In this document: positions 22,224 through 32,800 of the stretch, in pieces
Position numbering within the stretch: the stretch's first letter is position 1
Layout: each line of letters starts with the position of its first letter
Source: Glebionis coronaria
Taxonomy: Eukaryota > Streptophyta > Magnoliopsida > Asterales > Asteraceae
Assembly (NCBI GenBank): GCA_025667525.1
Contig: CM046876.1
Span: 530,016,538-530,080,537, forward strand
DNA length: 64,000 nucleotides
Direction: 5' to 3'
Translations under genes and position numbers: made by a program
The notes under the pieces: generated by a model
Seen by the model: only the letters and a program-made list of their open reading frames with translations
The model's database searches: none
What the model was told of the DNA's origin: nothing

Positions 22224-22660
22224 GGTACGGCTCCTGGTGCGATTATCAAATCCGTTGATGGTTGCCAGGTTACCTAAAACTGGATGGTTTTCACTTGCCA
22301 TAGTCTTGGACTGAAAAGTGGCTAATCCAAGGGGGTACGGCTCTTGGTAAAGATCTTCTCAAATCCGTTGACAGCTGTAATAGCTTGCTTAAAGCTATAG
22401 GGTGTTCAACTCACCGATGCTTTATTGCTAAGAGTTGGCGAGTCCAGAGGGGTACGGCTTCTGGTAAAGACGCATCAAATCCGTTGACGGCTGTGATGGT
22501 TTGCCTAAAATCATCAGGGTACCCCCACTCACCATTGATTCACGTTCTAAGAGTTGGGCTGGGTTCTAGTCTCCCAGGGTGATGCTTATTCCACCAGAAT
22601 GACTAGCTAGCCCAAGAGCGAGCAGCTACTTGGTAAAGGCTCATCAAATCTGCTCATGTT
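22224..22660 (+). repeat. Degenerate 110-120-bp tandem repeat near the copia 3' end
   Basis: ggtacggct recurs at 22224, 22334 and 22451. Each time it is followed by a ctggt or ttggt word, then atcaaatccgttga, a block rich in gttgcc or gtttgcc, and (in the second and third units) actcacc. A fourth, weaker unit starts near 22618 (cagctacttggtaaagg). The 110- and 117-bp spacing and strong drift between units indicate an old array kept within a young element. Confidence 0.75.
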
Positions 22661-22810
22661 GCTGTAAAGATTCAACACGATGCTGATTTGTTCCAAGCTT
22701 TGGAGAAGCTTCTAGTAGTTTGTGCAGCTGTTCTTCTGATTCTTATCTTATTGATGTTGCTGTTTGTTTTGCTGCTACAATCCTCGGGCTTTATTTGCAC
22801 GTTTTCCAGG

Positions 22811-22842
22811 AAACTTGAACTCAACAGGTCAAATTCAAGTTT
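22811..22842 (+). repeat. Hairpin just upstream of the copia polypurine tract
   Basis: aaacttgaa (22811-22819) pairs perfectly with ttcaagttt (22834-22842). The loop contains ctcaaca, as at the end of the LTR. Confidence 0.7.
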
Positions 22843-22852
22843 AGGGGAGGAT
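22843..22852 (+). promoter_or_regulatory. Polypurine tract of the copia element
   Basis: aggggaggat lies directly before the 3' LTR and would prime plus-strand DNA synthesis. Confidence 0.9.
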
Positions 22853-23317
22853 TGTTAGGACTATTATAATAGTTATATGTAATAGGTAGACTAGGAGGTA
22901 TGTAGTTCCTCCTGGTCCTAGTCGTAGTAGGAGTAAGTCCTGCTCCTGGTCCTAGTCGAAGTCAAACATTGTTATTTACTTAATATTCTGTTAGGATATG
23001 CATGAGTTATATTAGGAGAAGATATGCATATCAGTTTTACACGTTTTCTTGTAAGCTGTATTAGGGTTTCCTTGTAGTATAAAAGGAACCTGAGGCATAA
23101 GGGTTATTCATTCATTCACAAAACGTAGTTCTAGTCTTTATTAATATTAGAAATCCTTAGAAAGGATCAAGTCTTCATAGTTATTCTGTTTCTCTTGTTT
23201 ATATTTGTGTTCTACATTCATATTGTGTATAGAGTCTCTTTGTGATTTGACTTGTGATTACAGAAGTCATTCACCGGTCCTGACAGGCTGCAAGATCTAT
23301 ATTCGTTGAACTCAACA
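22853..23317 (+). repeat. 3' LTR of the copia element
   Basis: 465 bp, the same as 11167-11631 with no difference noticed. Followed by the aacac target duplication. Confidence 0.96.
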
Positions 23318-25534
23318 AACACCTCACATCTCTCCCCATGCTAGTAGCTCCCCGGCCAAAGGAGGAGCTCATTATGTATCTATCAGCCACACATGGAGCA
23401 ATAAGTGCGGTACTCATGACGGATAGGGACACGGTCCAAACTCCGGTCTACTTCATAAGTAGAACATTACAAGGGCCAGAGTTGAATTACTCCTCTATGG
23501 AAAAATTGGTTTTGGCACTAGTGTTTGCTACAAAACGATTGCGCCGATACTTTCAGGCGCACCCAATTGTAGTCATTACTGACCAACCAATAAAACAAGT
23601 CATCTCTAGACCGGATGTGGCAGGTAGGCTACAAAAGTGGATCATTCTATTGGGAGAACACAACATATCTTATAGACCAAGGACGGCTGTTAAAGGCCAA
23701 ATCTTGGCGGATTTCTTGATAGAGAAGCCGGATGAAGAAGGACCAATCGTAAAACAAGACGAAACTCCAGCAGAAGCATGGGTGTTATTCACGGACGGAT
23801 CTTCGTGTACGGATGGTCAGGAGCTGGTCTCATCCTTACGAATCCGGAAGGAATGGAGTTTACGTACGCCTTTCGCTTTGAGTTCACATCCACCAATAAT
23901 GAGGCAGAATATGAAGCATTGATTGCGGGTTTAAAAATCACCGCTAGAATGGGAGTCCGCAACCTTGAGGCCTACGTGGACTCACGGCTTGTCGCGAACC
24001 ACATTTTTGGAGGATATATAGCTAAGGAGGATAACATGGTCCGATACTTGGAGAAAGTCAAGTCACTCATCGCGGCTTTCAGCAAGTTTTCTATCAAGCA
24101 GGTACCAAGAGGTGAGAACAAGAAGGCGGACGCTCTTAGCAAGATCGCGTCTACAAGTTTCGCCCACTTATCAAAGCAAGTCTTGGTGGAAATACTCAAG
24201 GAAAAGTCTATAGCAGAAGGGGAGGTCGTTGCTATAGTTGAGGAGGACGGACCTACATGTATGACCCCGATCGTCAACTATTTGACTAATGAAACCCTCT
24301 CGGACGAGGAAAAAGCGGCACGGCGCATTAGAAGGAAGTCGCAGAACTTCGAGCTTCGAGAAGTTATCCTTTATAAGCACTCTTTCTTGCAACCGTGGTT
24401 GCAGTGTGTGGGACCACGTCAGGCCACTTACGTGATCAGTGAGATACATGAAGGGTTATGCGGCATGCACGCGGGTCCCCGATCCGTGGTGGCTCGAGCC
24501 CTATGCACAGGATATTATTGGCCTACCATGCATAGAGACGCACGCGACATGATTCACAAGTGTAGTGATTGCCAAGTGCACAGACCAGTGCCGCGACATC
24601 CGCAGCAGGAACTTACACCTATTACATCCTCATGGCCATTCTATAAGTGGGGGATCGACATTGCAGGACCATTTCCTGTAGCTGCGGGAGGAGTTAAGTT
24701 CTTGATTGTCGCAATGGACTACTTTACACGATGGATAGAGGCCAAGGCAGTCAAATCCATCACAGGCAAACAAGTTAAAAAGTTTGTTTGGGAGAACATC
24801 GTGTGCCGTTTTGGCTTACCAGGAGAAATCATCTCGGACAACGGGAAGCAGTTCGCAGATAATCCATTCAAGGACTAGTGCGCAGCATTGAATATCAAAC
24901 GGCGCTTCGCGTCTGTTAAACACCCGCAGACGAATGGTCTTGTGGAACGAGCAAATAGAAGCTTGGGAAACGGCATCAAGGCACGCTTGGAGGAACGAAG
25001 TGCCAAATGGGTGGACGAACTACCACATGTTCTATGGGCGCATAGGACTATGATCAAAACAGCCAACGGGGACACTCCATTCGCATTGGCCTACGGCATT
25101 GAAGCTGTTATACCAGCAGAAATAGGAATGCCTACCATCCGCACAGCGGAGGTTAATGTCGTCACGAACGACGAGCAACTCCGGATCAATCTGGATTTGT
25201 TGGCAGAAAAAGGGAGATAGCGGCTATCAATGAGGCCAAGTCCAAGGCTAAAATGAAGGCTTATTATGACGCCAAGGTTAAAGGTGTTTCTTTTCGACTG
25301 GGAGATTATGTCTATCGTGCTATCGAAGCAAGTCGAGCGGAGAATACACGAAAGCTGGGTCCTAAGTGGGAAGGACTGTATGAGGTCACTGAAGCCTTAG
25401 GAAGGGGCGCGTACAAGTTACGTGACATGGATGGCCGCGAACTGGAACGCACATGGAACATCTCCAATCTCAAAAAGGTGTTATCTTTGAAAGCTACGGC
25501 TTCCGCATGGATACTTCGCTATATCTGGCTTTAA
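23318..25534 (+). pseudogene. pol: Tat pol continued: two RNase H regions and integrase
   Basis: This is the distal half of the split pol. The RT-linked RNase H is at about 23375-23730 (YLSATHGAISAVL, then RRYFQAHPIVVITDQP). A second, separate RNase H starts at FTDGSSC near 23787 and runs to KKADALSKIAS near 24150, with NNEAEYEAL near 23897; a one-base loss at 23817/23818 breaks it. Integrase follows: HHCC zinc site (24447-24580), WGIDIAGP near 24649, D at 24837 and E at 24945 (DD35E). A TAG at 24876-24878 lies where a tryptophan codon is expected, and another base is lost in the A run near 25210. The C-terminal GPKWEGLYEV module shows no chromodomain. Integrase would insert the DNA copy, but this one is dead. 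Confidence 0.9.
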
Positions 25535-26213
25535 TGAAGATCCATGTGCTCCCTCTGTTTTGTTTCTTATGTTTTTTCTAGGTTCTTTTTTGTTTTTAGG
25601 ATTTCCCATTCTTGTTAAAACAAAAAATGTAAACGTTCTAATAAAATGCCGTGGTGCCTAGCTAGCTCCACGACCTGTTTTGTGCAAATTGTTTTTCTTT
25701 ATATTCTGTTATAGTCATATGGATTTAATTGTTATTCTTATGTGCCATGTTTTATTCATATGCATTCATTCAATACCGTACATGTATAATGCGCCTCCAG
25801 GTGGGGTAAGAGGATTAAGTGAACCTAATAATTCAACTTGTCACATAAGAGGGATGCAACCACAGTGACGCGGATCATGTATCCTTACTAGACACCTTAT
25901 TCACGAGACGTTGTGATAAGTTTCCATATGCCGCGCTCACGTAGTGCTTTGCATGTTAAAGACGCATGTCGCACGTCTAATAAAGTATAGACTTAGTTTT
26001 ATTCTGAGTAAGACGTGACATGTCATGCGACATAGATACATGATATCTAAAAGAATATAAACAAGTTTCCAAATCATCAAAATGGCCGTGCCTACCACGG
26101 ACTTGTACATAGCGTGACAAGTGTTTACAATCATGAGTTACCGTGGACATCCACGGACAAGTGTTTAGGGTTACAAACCAAACTATTAAAATAGATAACA
26201 AATTAAGGGCACC
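25535..26213. other. Non-coding stretch between integrase and the antisense gene
   Basis: T-rich at first, then mixed. No ORF of note. The sense pol and the antisense gene converge here. A pure G run of 12 lies at 26219-26230. Confidence 0.6.
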
Positions 26214-29126
26214 CTACATGGGGGGGGGGGGAAACCTACCTATGTCCCATTGTTCTTCAGCCAGACAAGGCAACATTTCACTGCGTTCCTTCCGCTCCAA
26301 AGCCTGAGCCGCATTCCTCTCCAGTACCTCGCTTAATGGTCGCTCTTCAACTACGATTCTGGTCACATCCTCATAAATAGGAAGGGTAAGGTGGTTGGGC
26401 GAGGGAGTGAAGGAAGCCTTGGAATGTCCCTCATCTTGAGAAAATGCACCAAGACTTAGTTTTTCCATAACCTCCATGTTCGATGCATCTTTTGTGGCTT
26501 CTATCTCGGCCTAGAATGTGTAGTGGAGATCTCACATTGCGGCCATGGAAGCAGTCATCTTGTTAGCAGCTCCGGTGTTGAAGAAGGCATGCTTTGTGAA
26601 GTTTTGCTTCTTCCTGATTAGCTCTGCGGCCATGACCATTCCTTCATGGCGATCGTGGTCAATGCCATCTGACACAAGGTTGGCAAACTGCTGAACAAAT
26701 TCGGGGGCCTCCAACACCTTGGTAACGGCTAGACGTGCCCCGTGACCCACCATCCACCTACGGCCGGCAATGGCTGCTAGTAGTTGGGGGCATAGCACGT
26801 CGTCACGTTCGGTGATAAGGGCATTTACTAGCACATCTTTTTGGGCAGACGCCTCCCTCAGCTGTTCGGTCATGGCCCTCTCATGAGCAAGCTCCTCTTT
26901 AATTTTTTCCCCGCCCTGGATCAGCGCGTGGGCATCCTCAAGCTTCTTGGTGAGCGTGAACACTTGGTTGGAGGAGGACTTGGCTGACGCTTCTGCCGCG
27001 GTCACCTGTATGAGATACATCACTTATTAGAATGGTGGTTATTATGGCATAGGAGTGATGCGGCGCGGATACATACCTTGGTTGTTGCAGCCTCAAGTTT
27101 TGTCTCAAGCTCGGCTACATGTTGGTCATGAGTATTGGCGCGGGTCGATTGTTCTTTCACAGTCGCCTCGGCGGTAGCAAGCTGGGACTGGAGGGCGGAA
27201 ATTTGGGCTTCATTGTCTTCAATCATCCTCTCTCTTCGGCCAACTTTCCTCTTGAGGGACTCCACATGCTCTAAAGCAGCTTCAAATCTTACCCTCATAG
27301 AAGTACCCATCGCCATTTGATGCACAAAGGCGCCATTGTACTCATCCACCAGATCCGCATGGCTTAGTACATTTACATCTCGTACCAAACCAGGGGGATG
27401 TAGTTGTTAAGGTACTCACGGCACTCCTCGGCCTCTCTCATCCGCGACGCAGTGGTGATCTTCCAGACAGGATTGAACGGTTGACGAGGGCCGGACATTG
27501 GGATCTCTTGGGAAGCTGTGGGGGTACCTTCTTCAAAGGCAGGGCCGGATCTGGTTGCGGTTGTATGCAGCATAGGTTCTCTCTTCACTTCCTTCTCTTT
27601 CCCCTTCTCTTTCTGTGCATCGGGGGGAGGCGCGGCACCAGCTTGTTCATCTCTACAAACACACATTTGGAATAAGTATCAAGTATTGTTTAAGGAAAGT
27701 CGTGGCTCTTACTTAAAAAAGAGATAGACTTACATGTTGTTCCCGGCTAGTTCTGATGTAGTCAGGGGAACTTGAATGACCGGATCCACATGTGCGACCC
27801 GCACCGTTTCAGAGGCCTGGGTGGTGCTCCCAACAGATTAATAGAGGGGTGGTCCTCGGCAGTTTTTTTTGGGGGGGGGGGCATTGTGTTCACCAACCTC
27901 AGCCTGGGCGACTCTTCTCACCCGCTTGTTTTTCCTGCGGGTACGCTTAGGGGCGGGCTGGGCTTCTTTTTCAGCTTCCACTTCAAGCTCTTTTTCTGCT
28001 CCTTCATCTTGGTCTTCATTGACTTGTTGCATTTCCTCCTCGTCATCGCCCAACATTTGGCGAAGACTGGAGGTGGTTCTCTCAATATTGTCTCCTTGCT
28101 CTTCCCCGTATGTGGGGGTAGCAGTCTTAGGCGACGAGGAGGGCCCGACTTCATCTTCAAGCATCATGTTATCACCATCCTCGTTGTCAAAGTCCACGGG
28201 GGTTCTCAGGAGCGTTGTTTCCTCTTCGTCTGACTGGGGGTCCGGCACGGCCTCCAGGGCAACCGTCACGTTTCGGGTATGCTCGAGGAGGGGTAGCTCG
28301 TTCTCACGTCTGGGACGGGATCCTTATGGTATAAGCTTTGGATCGCCTTGATGTAGGATTCCAAAGAAGTTCATTTCTGCCACAATAAACGAAGTATGTT
28401 AGGCATTAACAGATAAATGTATGTCTTTGATGTACGGATGCTAAACCTACCTTCACCATGCCTCCTCCAAAACACAGGATATCTGTTGGACGAGCCGAAA
28501 TAGTTGCGGCTAATCCCTAGCAAACAGAGGAAGAACCCTGTTCTATTCCTATATATTTCTTGGGAGTGTTGGGGATTATATGTACTGGCGTGCGGAAGGG
28601 GGTCATGGGATAACCTATGTTTGAAGACATAGTCGGTCGGCCACACTATCGAGTCAATGAAAAAGTAATGGTCGTACCAGTTTTTCAATGAGTCCATGGG
28701 CTTATTATGGGACTAGGGGCTATTGGGAGATCGTTTTTTAAAAGATAGCCAACCATTTACTATTCTGGGGGTGTAAAATAGCCAGAATAGTTCTACGGTC
28801 GGAGGGATTCTTCTAGCGCGACAAAGGATTTCAAACTGACTAACCTTACATGCGCCTATACAGTGAAGCTGGCTAATATGTACATCATAATACCCTAAGA
28901 GATCTATGAGGAAACGAGTGAAAGGAATGCGGTAGTTGGCCACATCAAAAAGACGAGTATATAGGCCAATCTTTCCCTACGGAGCCTCAGTTATGAGGTC
29001 TCCGGCACCAGGGAGAGAAGGGTGTAGCTTGGTAGGGATGAAGTAATTGGTGCAAAAGTGATCTAATTGCTCCTGGGTCATTACATTGAGCACGGATCCA
29101 ATGGAGGGGTTGCTTCTTTGGGCCAT
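26214..29126 (-). pseudogene. Antisense gene of the Tat element, four exons, Transposase_28-like
   Basis: Exons read on the minus strand are 29126-28451, 28376-27734, 27652-27077 and 27005-26214. The three introns of 74, 81 and 71 bp each have GT..AG ends (gaag|gtaggt, acat|gtaagt, caag|gtatgt). Exon 1 resembles the plant 'putative gypsy type transposon' domain (Pfam Transposase_28): GKIGLYTRLFDVANYRIPF, then QLHCIGACKVSQFEI and MDSLKNWYDHYFFID. Exon 2 is acidic with a basic KRTRRKNKR patch. Exons 3-4 are coiled coil, then a conserved LCPQLLAAIAGRRWMVGHG block. It has stops at 28977-28979, 28713-28715, 28324-28326 and 26532-26534, and frame losses near homopolymers (27395, 27880). The function is unknown. 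Extra antisense ORFs are known in Tat-group elements. Confidence 0.8.
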
Positions 29127-29267
29127 TACTAAATAAAAAGTTAAGGACGTGGTATTCTAACCTGCGAAGGAAGGGATCCATGCGTGAGAAAGTGGTGCTA
29201 AGGAGAAAAGCTTTAATGGCAGAAATGGAGAAAAAGACTGTGTGTTACACACAGCCGTAGGGATCGT

Positions 29268-29277
29268 TTATTTATAG
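29268..29277 (-). promoter_or_regulatory. Candidate TATA box for the antisense gene
   Basis: On the minus strand this reads ctataaataa, about 140 bp upstream of the ATG at 29126. An unrelated upstream ATG at 29181 starts a 64-codon overlapping ORF that would act as an upstream ORF if the leader is unspliced. Confidence 0.5.
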
Positions 29278-29715
29278 GGTTGCCTTGTGGGTCATGGTAT
29301 GTTGGATGCATGACACGTGTTTGCCACTATCCTTAATCGTGTGGCTAGGGTGTAAGTGGCAAGTGAAAAGTCAGGTGGGACCCACGGGTCACTTCTGACT
29401 CAGTAGTTTACGCCGCTCGAGGTTATGACTGTTTGCACTTTTTCAGTCAAGTGGCAGGTGAACAGTCAATTATGTCGGGATATGCGGTCTTACGTAAGAC
29501 CAAATTCAATGCTACATTTAATTCGTCTCGGTCGTCACGTGCGGCTGAGGTACCATTGGAATAAATTCCTAACGTTAGGCAGCCACGTGTGCGGATAAAA
29601 CAAATTTTTTGATAATTATCATTCCCTCAAAAGATTTTTTTCTTGGTACGTCCAGGGAGCTTCTTGATAGTCTAGAGGTTACGCCTTCGACTGTAACAAC
29701 TAGACTGGGGTGACA
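29278..29715 (+). other. Tat 3' region up to the polypurine tract
   Basis: No coding sequence seen. It would hold the upstream promoter of the antisense gene. The last bases, gactggggtgaca (29703-29715), are the weakly purine-rich tract next to the 3' LTR. Confidence 0.6.
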
Positions 29716-30221
29716 TGATGACGTATAGTCCCCAGCCGGGTCATGAACCCAGCCCACGGGTACTACCCATATCTGGCCCATCACGGCATGCCCGGTGCAG
29801 GGTTAGACAGAATCATACTTTACTATGATTAGGATTTATCCCAAAGGAGAGGATATTCACTCACCATAATTAGAAGATAACAATCAATCTAAATTTGGTG
29901 GTTATCCTTGCCTTGGGGCCGAAGCATCAGTGATAGCCCATTAGGGTTTCACTGCCTATATAAGGAACCCCCAAGGGTTCCACAAAGGTATTACATTCTA
30001 CACACTCTCAAACTCTCATCTGATTCCTATAAACCTAACCGGTTACTTACTCTCACGCCGGAGTCTAATCGTGGGAAACATTCCCACGGTAAGCCTAACC
30101 TGTGTTGTTGAATGGCAGGATCCCAACCATACGATTCACTTGGTGCAGGATCCGGAGTCCAGCCAACCCGAATTAAGCCTAATTCGTGTCTAGCAAGGAT
30201 CACCCAACTTTTGTATCAACA
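29716..30221 (+). repeat. 3' LTR of the Tat element
   Basis: 506 bp, same ends as 7111-7618. Differences are spread along its length, with a cluster near 30102-30118. TATA-like tatataag lies near 29958. Followed by TSD ctttc (30222-30226). Confidence 0.93.
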
Positions 30222-30226
30222 CTTTC

Positions 30227-30727
30227 CCGCTACTAGAACGCCTAAATATCAATTTCTCCTATCCTCTTTACCCTAATGTTAGTATGTCAATTTTAGATAT
30301 CGTGCACATTCTAAATACAAAATGAAGGATGCCTTAGGTGGCGTATCTGTTAGCTATGACATCCTAATAACGGCACATACAAAAGGGTTTTGCTATGGAA
30401 TGGAGAGCGGATCTCAAAACGACTTTAATTTATTTTCTGAATCGATGTAGCACCCGAGGTACTCACAAATTTTGTGATTTTTTCTGGTAATGTTTTGTGA
30501 CACTGGAAAAGGGATTTTCTTAATTAATTGTCTAAATTAATATGGCGCTAAGCAGCATAAGTGAATAAGAGAAATGGTTAATAAAAAGGTCACATTTTAA
30601 AGCACCGGGTCCAGTGGCGTAATGTCGTATCTAAAAGTGGTGTTATAACTTACACGTTTTATAGGGTAACAGTAAGTCGTGATAAAAATGACGTCATAGG
30701 GGTAAAAAGTAGTATAGTGGGTTTACA
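30227..30727. other. Flanking DNA, nothing recognised
   Basis: No ORF or repeat structure identified. It continues the host sequence that stops at 7110. Confidence 0.5.
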
Positions 30728-30735
30728 TATACCCC

Positions 30736-30822
<87 letters not shown>

Positions 30823-31262
30823 TATTATTATTATTATTATTATTTTTTTTTATTTTTTTTTATTAAATCATCACTTTATTAAAATAATGAGATTTTACAA
30901 AAAATTAGTGGGAAGCCTAGAAACAATTTGGGCTCCCACTCCTCTAGCAATAGAAAACCCGATCCTATTAAACATATAACGAGCACCACGTGACCCAATA
31001 TCTTGAGTCATAGAGTATCTTCGGATCCGCTTTAGTAAGTCCACAACATCCTTCTCAAGTTCCCCGAAAGAAGAGAATGAGAAGGGGAGAAAACCATATC
31101 CAATATCTGCACACTTAGCCTCATACTTAACACGTTTACGGTGTGCGGCCTCAACCACCACATGTCCTGGTGCAAAATCATTCATCCCAGTTTGCGTCAA
31201 GGGAGATGAACCTGTTAGATCCACACATACATCAAGTCCTCCATTCCAAGAGTAGAGCAACA

Positions 31263-31263
<1 letters not shown>
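30728..31263 (-). mobile_element. 5'-truncated non-LTR retroelement copy with (AAT)n tail
   Basis: Read on the minus strand, coding starts abruptly at 31263 (LLYSWNGGLDVCVDLTG) and gives 122 codons to the stop at 30895, ending AQIVSRLPTNFL. It matches the last fifth of the larger copy next to it in type but differs in many residues, so it is another family member. After a short 3' UTR comes an A-rich segment and then a long (AAT)n tail (about 30735-30842). The missing 5' part is usual for target-primed insertion. Confidence 0.85.
30737..30842. repeat. (ATT)n microsatellite, tail of the truncated copy
   Basis: About 35 att units with a single acc interruption near 30818. On the minus strand it follows the retroelement 3' UTR. 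Confidence 0.9.
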
Positions 31264-31305
<42 letters not shown>

Positions 31306-31348
31306 TTTTTTTATTTTTTATTTTTTTTACTAAACCCAATTTTATTAA

Positions 31349-32800
31349 TCACACAAAATTGGAAGGGAGCCGCGAAACAAGCTGCGCGCCCACCCCTTTT
31401 TGAATACAAAAACTAAGCCTAGACATCAAAAAACCGCCACTCCTCGCGTCATTAGAATGACAACCAGCTAACCGCTTAAGACGCGAGAGAGTATCCATCG
31501 CCTCCTCCTCAAACTCCCCAAAGGTCGAGAAGGCGAATGGAATAAACGAGTAACCATGCTCAGCACAAATAGAAGAATACTTCCTCTTCTTCTTCTGAAC
31601 AGCCGACCGCAAAGCACTCCCAGTAACCCACGAATCCAACCCCGTCCCTGCAAACGGAGAAACCCCTGTAACATCTAAACACGCATCTTTGCCCTGGGAC
31701 CAATTGTGTAGTAATAAATCTGCTGGCCGAAGATCACGCCCACCATCAGAAACAAAACCCATATCGGCTTCTTTCCTCACCGACACACCCACCTTAGAAC
31801 AAATATCAAACAACACATCACGAACAAGATTGTGCCGAAACTTAACCCCCAAATCACTAGCGCAATGAACAGCATGATCACCCCACAGATCCATCCGATG
31901 TACATGACAACCCGAGCACAAAGAACCATCAGGAAATAAAGGAATCGACAAACGATAACACAATACCGCACGAAACTGTCTCGGGTTCATCCGCTGACCC
32001 AGCCCATCAATCGGAATAGTGAAGAGGTAATCTTGTGCATGAGGAGCACGCACACAGCTGAGAAGTGCCTCCTGACGACGACTCAACCCGAAACGCGACG
32101 TCAAACAACCATCAATGAAACCAAAGTAACTCTTTGCCAAAGACTTCATAAACTGGGGGACAGGAGAGCTAGTGGTGACAGAGAGAGGATTGACACCACA
32201 ACAAGTCGAGAAAGCATCAAGAGCAGACTGAAAAATAGGGCCCGGCGAAACAATCCCAGACCTCGCCAAAATCCGATCCTGCAAATCACCAGACTGTAAA
32301 CGAGAAGCAATAAAGGCAAAGCACCTGACATCCTCAGCACATAAAACCCCTAGGCCACCAATACTGATAGGAAGAGTAGCAAGACGCCACTGCAAATCAC
32401 CAAACCCAGGCCCTGAACCCGTAACAATCAACTCCAAAGACGCGCGTAATGCCTGATCAAACTGTGACAAAACACCCTCAAGAAACCCAGGGGGGCAAGT
32501 CCTCAAAGCATACACCAATTTAGAAACACCAGCACAATAACGAAGGAGAAGAAGTTCACATTGCGGGTCATCAAGCCCCCTAATAGCCTCTAACAAAGAA
32601 ATAGCCTTAGAAACCCGACGCGCAACAAAATTACCAGCAAAACCTGAATCACGACTAATAGAGCCACCAAGAAGCTTGACACCAGACCTCGGGCGAGAAA
32701 TAGAAGCAGGGAAGAGGCCATCTACCAACCCCCGAGGATCCTGCACCGGCCAGAAAAGCTCAGACTTATCAACATTAATGTAGCCCACGAGCCGGTCCCT
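31349..32800 (-). pseudogene. RT thumb, CCHC and endonuclease-like C-terminus of the non-LTR element
   Basis: The frame is open from 33004 but matches the family only from about 32795 (NVDKSELFWPV). It includes PQCELLLLRYCAGVSKL and GPGFGDLQWRLATLPISIG. A CxxC...WGDHAVHC cluster lies near 31930-31870, followed by RHNLVRDVLFDICSKVGV, RPADLLLHNW and DVTGVSPFAG (about 31740-31640). That looks like the Cys/His plus PD-(D/E)XK layout of restriction-like endonucleases in R2-type elements. It ends GAQLVSRLPSNFV with a stop at 31349. Confidence 0.75.

Larger units (their letters stand above)
11167..23317 (+). mobile_element. Ty1/copia LTR retrotransposon, SIRE-like, apparently intact
   Basis: 12,151 bp inserted in the pol of the Tat element, with a perfect 5-bp TSD. 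The 465-bp LTRs are identical in my base-by-base reading, so the insertion is very recent. The parts in order are 5' LTR, tRNA-iMet primer site, gag, a 55-nt intron-like gap, pol (protease, integrase, RT, RNase H), a spacer, a third large ORF, a repeat-rich 3' region with poly(A) and a hairpin, the polypurine tract and the 3' LTR. Integrase before RT fixes it as Ty1/copia. The long Gag with two zinc knuckles, the wording of the integrase and the ORF after pol point to the SIRE (Sirevirus) lineage. Its LTR is short for that group. No frameshift or stop is seen in any of the three ORFs. Confidence 0.95.
7111..30221 (+). mobile_element. Ty3/gypsy LTR retrotransposon, Tat type, defective
   Basis: This is a complete but broken element, about 10.95 kb once the inner copia insertion is set aside. 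In order it has the 5' LTR, primer binding site, gag, protease, RT, RNase H, a second RNase H, integrase, a long 3' region with an antisense gene, and the 3' LTR. The 5-bp TSD is ctttc. By eye the two LTRs differ at about 20 of roughly 507 positions, so the element is clearly older than its guest. The coding lesions I could place are in-frame stops at 8147, 8732, 9179, 9748 and 24876 and single-base losses near 9250, 23817 and 25210. The Tat assignment rests on gag and RT wording, the dual RNase H, the lack of a chromodomain and the antisense gene. Confidence 0.93.

Noticed and set aside
27772..28351. Plus-strand ORFs of 150-160 codons over the antisense exon 2
   Set aside because: Ser-rich shadow frames of the acidic antisense exon.
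30737..31330. CRISPR-like or satellite array
   Set aside because: Plain (ATT)n tails of non-LTR elements without spacers.
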